A stretch of DNA of 6,841 bases, taken from Pseudomonas sp. GTDB lineage: Bacteria > Pseudomonadota > Gammaproteobacteria > Pseudomonadales > Pseudomonadaceae. Below the pieces are notes generated by a model that made no database searches, had not been told where the DNA came from, and was given only the letters and a program-made list of their open reading frames with translations. The translations under genes and the position numbers were made by a program. Below are positions 5,232 through 6,841 of the stretch, piece by piece. Where the stretch lies: assembly GCA_003488145.1 (NCBI GenBank), contig DNMQ01000491.1, positions 1 to 6,841 of the forward strand, given 5' to 3'. Numbering within the stretch: the stretch's first letter is position 1; every line of letters begins with the position of its first letter.

Positions 5232-6527
5232 TCAGTAGGGTTTTTGTGCCAACGACACCGTAAAGATCCCCCAGTCGTCGATACGCTGCGTGATTTTTAC
5301 CAGGCCTGCCGCTGCTACCAGTTGGTCAATCTCCGCTTGGGTACGCCGCCGCATCACCCATGCCTGCCCATCTCGGTGGCTGGTCAGCACTCGGGCTATG
5401 AGCTTCAGCTGTGGGTGCCAGGGTTGTCCGGTGTATACGATGTAGCCGCCCGGTTGCAGCGCTTCGGCGACGCCGGCAAGAGAGCGGCCGATCATCTGGT
5501 TGTCGCCGAACAACTCGTAGAGACCCGATATCACTACAAGCGTGGGGCGCGGCGAGAGTGCGGCCAGATCCGCCTGATCGAATGCGTCTGCCTTGATGAA
5601 TCGAGCGATCTCTTCGAAACCCTTTGCCCGGATCAGGGCACTGCCGTCGCGTACATTGATATCGCTGTAGTCGCGCAGGAGAATCGAGGCAGGGCGTTCT
5701 CCGAGGTCCTGTATTGCCTCGAGAATGTAGCGGCCATGGCCGGCGGCAATGTCCACGATATGTACTGGCTGATCTGCGCTTCGCAGGCGGCTCATCGCCC
5801 CACGTAACAGCTCTTCTACATGCCTTTTTCTCGGACGTATTGCACGCCAGCCTATGGAGTTCAAATAAAGCTGGTCAATCTTGCGCCCCAGCACAGTCAG
5901 CCCTGCTGGTTCGTTTCTGTAGACATAATTGAGCGTGCTGCCGGAATCGAAACCCGTCTCGAAACCGAGCTTCAGCCCATGAGAAAACCGGGCGCCAAGG
6001 CGCATTCCTGCACGCATGGCGCGCCAATAACATCCTTCCATGGAGTTCGGAGCTACAGGGGCAGCCAGTGCTTCTGCTTCCGCACACCTCGGGCCTATTC
6101 GGTCCGCATTGAGGAGCGATGGGGGCGCCATTGGCATATCGAAATTATGACGAATGAAGCGGCGGGCCTGGCTTACTGCCCGATTACGATCTCGCTCGCC
6201 GAGCGTGTCGTGAAAGAAACCCGGCAGAACGTGTTTTTCTTTTCGTAAGCTGCCAAGTCTTTCGAAAAAAATTACTTGCGGTTTTTTTTCTACGACGAAG
6301 TCTGCGCCTGAGATAAAGAGCTGAGTTGGGATCTGGATCGCTTGCGCATCTGCAACCACGCGCCGTGCCGCTTCATGCAGCCCAAGGAGCATATTGACGG
6401 AAGTGGCCTTGGTAATAAGCGGATCCTGCTGATAGCTCTGAATCCGCGCGGGATCGTGTGTCAGGAAGCGGGCCTTGACGTAGCTGTCGACGAAGAAGTT
6501 GCCGCGAAACGCTCGTATTAGCCCTAG
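5232..6527 (-). pseudogene. Bifunctional alpha/beta-hydrolase / SAM methyltransferase gene, 5' part cut off by an IS5-type element
   Basis: The reading frame runs without break from the IS boundary (about 6527) to the TGA at 5232, about 431 codons. The first part, from LIRAFRGNFFVDSYVKAR through DPLITKATSVNMLLGLHEAA, is the C-terminal half of a serine aminopeptidase S33-type hydrolase. It keeps the catalytic acid (ISGADFVV) and His (GFFHDTLGE) but lacks the GxSxG nucleophile segment, which should lie beyond the insertion. After a linker comes a class I methyltransferase domain (Methyltransf_20-like) with motif I VDIAAGHGRY, a following acidic RDYSD, and LVVISGLYELF. The whole domain appears intact. 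Family members are usually single fused proteins, probably acting on lipids. The first in-frame ATG left is at 6392 (MLLGLHEAA), without a clear ribosome binding site, so any surviving product would be truncated. I infer loss of hydrolase function; the methyltransferase may or may not be expressed. Confidence 0.85.
6524..6527. other. Probable IS target site (CTAG)
   Basis: CTAG directly precedes the terminal repeat of the insertion sequence. IS5-group elements prefer and duplicate four-base CTAR/YTAR-type targets, so this is the likely duplicated target. The second copy would be at the far end of the element, outside the window. Confidence 0.65.
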
Positions 6528-6543
6528 GGAAGGTCTGAAGTAA
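6528..6543. repeat. Right terminal inverted repeat of the IS5-type element
   Basis: The sequence ggaaggtctgaagtaa at the boundary matches the start of IS5-group ends (GGAAGGT, then GAA). Its partner at the other end is outside the window, so the exact length of the repeat is unknown. Confidence 0.6.
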
Positions 6544-6567
6544 CCCTGTATTTCCGGTCGACTTCAG
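6535..6567. repeat. Subterminal inverted repeat inside the IS end
   Basis: The arms ctgaagt (6535-6541) and acttcag (6561-6567) are perfect 7-bp complements. The pairing extends to gg/cc with a one-base bulge on one side. It folds the terminal repeat into a hairpin, which could block read-through transcription or be part of the transposase recognition site. Confidence 0.45.
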
Positions 6568-6673
6568 CCCTCGCTGCTTTTGAAAGCGGGCCGCCGATCA
6601 AAATCGACCAGGTAACCCGCTCAGTTCTCCGTTTTTGGCCGCCGCGAGCACCTCGCAGCAGCCATTTTCCGCA

Positions 6674-6841
6674 TTACAGGTGCACCTTTCCTGCGGTAGT
6701 CAGCAAATGTCGGCGCGCCATCCATAGGTTCGACAGCGCGAACAGCGTCACCAGCTGAGCGGTGTTCTTGGCCAGGCCACGGAAGCGCACCTTCACGTAA
6801 CCGAACTGGCGCTTGATCACTCGAAACGGGTGCTCGACCTT
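6674..6841 (-). CDS. IS5-family transposase, C-terminal fragment (cut by the window edge)
   Basis: Translation from the right edge gives 55 codons, starting [20 protein letters not shown] and ending AGKVHL, then TAA at 6674-6676. E-(6)-K in VEHPFRVIK is the last part of the Y-(2)-R-(3)-E-(6)-K signature of IS4/IS5-type DDE transposases, and the Glu is the third catalytic acid. [18 protein letters not shown] and LSNLWMARR are typical of the IS5 group. No stop or frameshift is seen in the visible part. The D-D part and the start are beyond the window. The frame is too short and open-ended to appear as a normal full gene here. Confidence 0.92.
   Translation of the reverse strand, partial: KVEHPFRVIKRQFGYVKVRFRGLAKNTAQLVTLFALSNLWMARRHLLTTAGKVHL

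Larger units (their letters stand above)
6528..6841 (-). mobile_element. Partial IS5-family insertion sequence (transposase 3' end and right terminal repeat)
   Basis: The element begins at 6528 with ggaaggtctgaag, which resembles the IS5 end GGAAGGTGCGAA. It contains 146 bp of non-coding end, then the C-terminal end of an IS5-type transposase that runs out of the window. The transposase gene and the interrupted hydrolase gene face the same way, so transcripts from the element could read into the methyltransferase fragment. Full length, left end and target duplication cannot be seen. Confidence 0.88.

Noticed and set aside
5820..6248. Plus-strand frame of 142 codons over the methyltransferase remnant
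   Set aside because: It is antisense to the linker and hydrolase end. It has no recognisable motif, and the minus strand is clearly coding.

Overview
The window looks like a piece of chromosome from a high-GC gamma-proteobacterium, most likely a Pseudomonas of the P. stutzeri type. This rests on the GC-rich third codon positions, the type of the encoded proteins, and intergenic hairpins of the ggtggatgt...acatccacc kind, which I associate with that group from memory. No genome search was possible.

Layout. Positions 1-384 are non-coding as far as I can see. They hold a decayed tandem repeat of about 90-100 bp whose units each start with a small hairpin, followed by a GC-rich stem-loop just past the first gene. 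Positions 385-3252 hold three genes on the minus strand, read from right to left: a MaoC-type enoyl-CoA hydratase, a lipoprotein made of 11-12 MORN repeats fused to a caspase/legumain-like (C13) protease domain, and a small TIP30-like NAD(P)-binding protein. The gaps are 77 and 19 nt, so the last two are very probably co-transcribed and the first perhaps too. Positions 3253-3481 are a divergent promoter region. Positions 3482-5155 hold a tight plus-strand operon: a CidA/LrgA-type holin-like protein, an LrgB/CidB-type partner (4-nt overlap), and a free-standing Lon N-terminal (substrate-binding) domain protein 10 nt later.

Positions 5232-6527 hold, on the minus strand, the 3' two thirds or so of a bifunctional alpha/beta-hydrolase / SAM-dependent methyltransferase gene. 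Its 5' part is cut off at a CTAG tetranucleotide by an IS5-family insertion sequence. The terminal repeat of the element starts at 6528, and the C-terminal end of its transposase runs off the window (6674-6841). The gene is therefore interrupted: the nucleophile part of the hydrolase lies outside the window or is lost, while the methyltransferase domain remains intact.

How the genes work together. The left half is ordinary conserved chromosome: envelope and lipid-related enzymes and a Cid/Lrg-type membrane operon. The clearest accessory event is the IS insertion. The most unusual protein is the MORN-protease lipoprotein. I do not see a convincing wholly new system. The closest candidate is the juxtaposition of a caspase/legumain-like lipoprotein with a divergent CidA/LrgB/Lon-N operon, and any functional link there is inference only.
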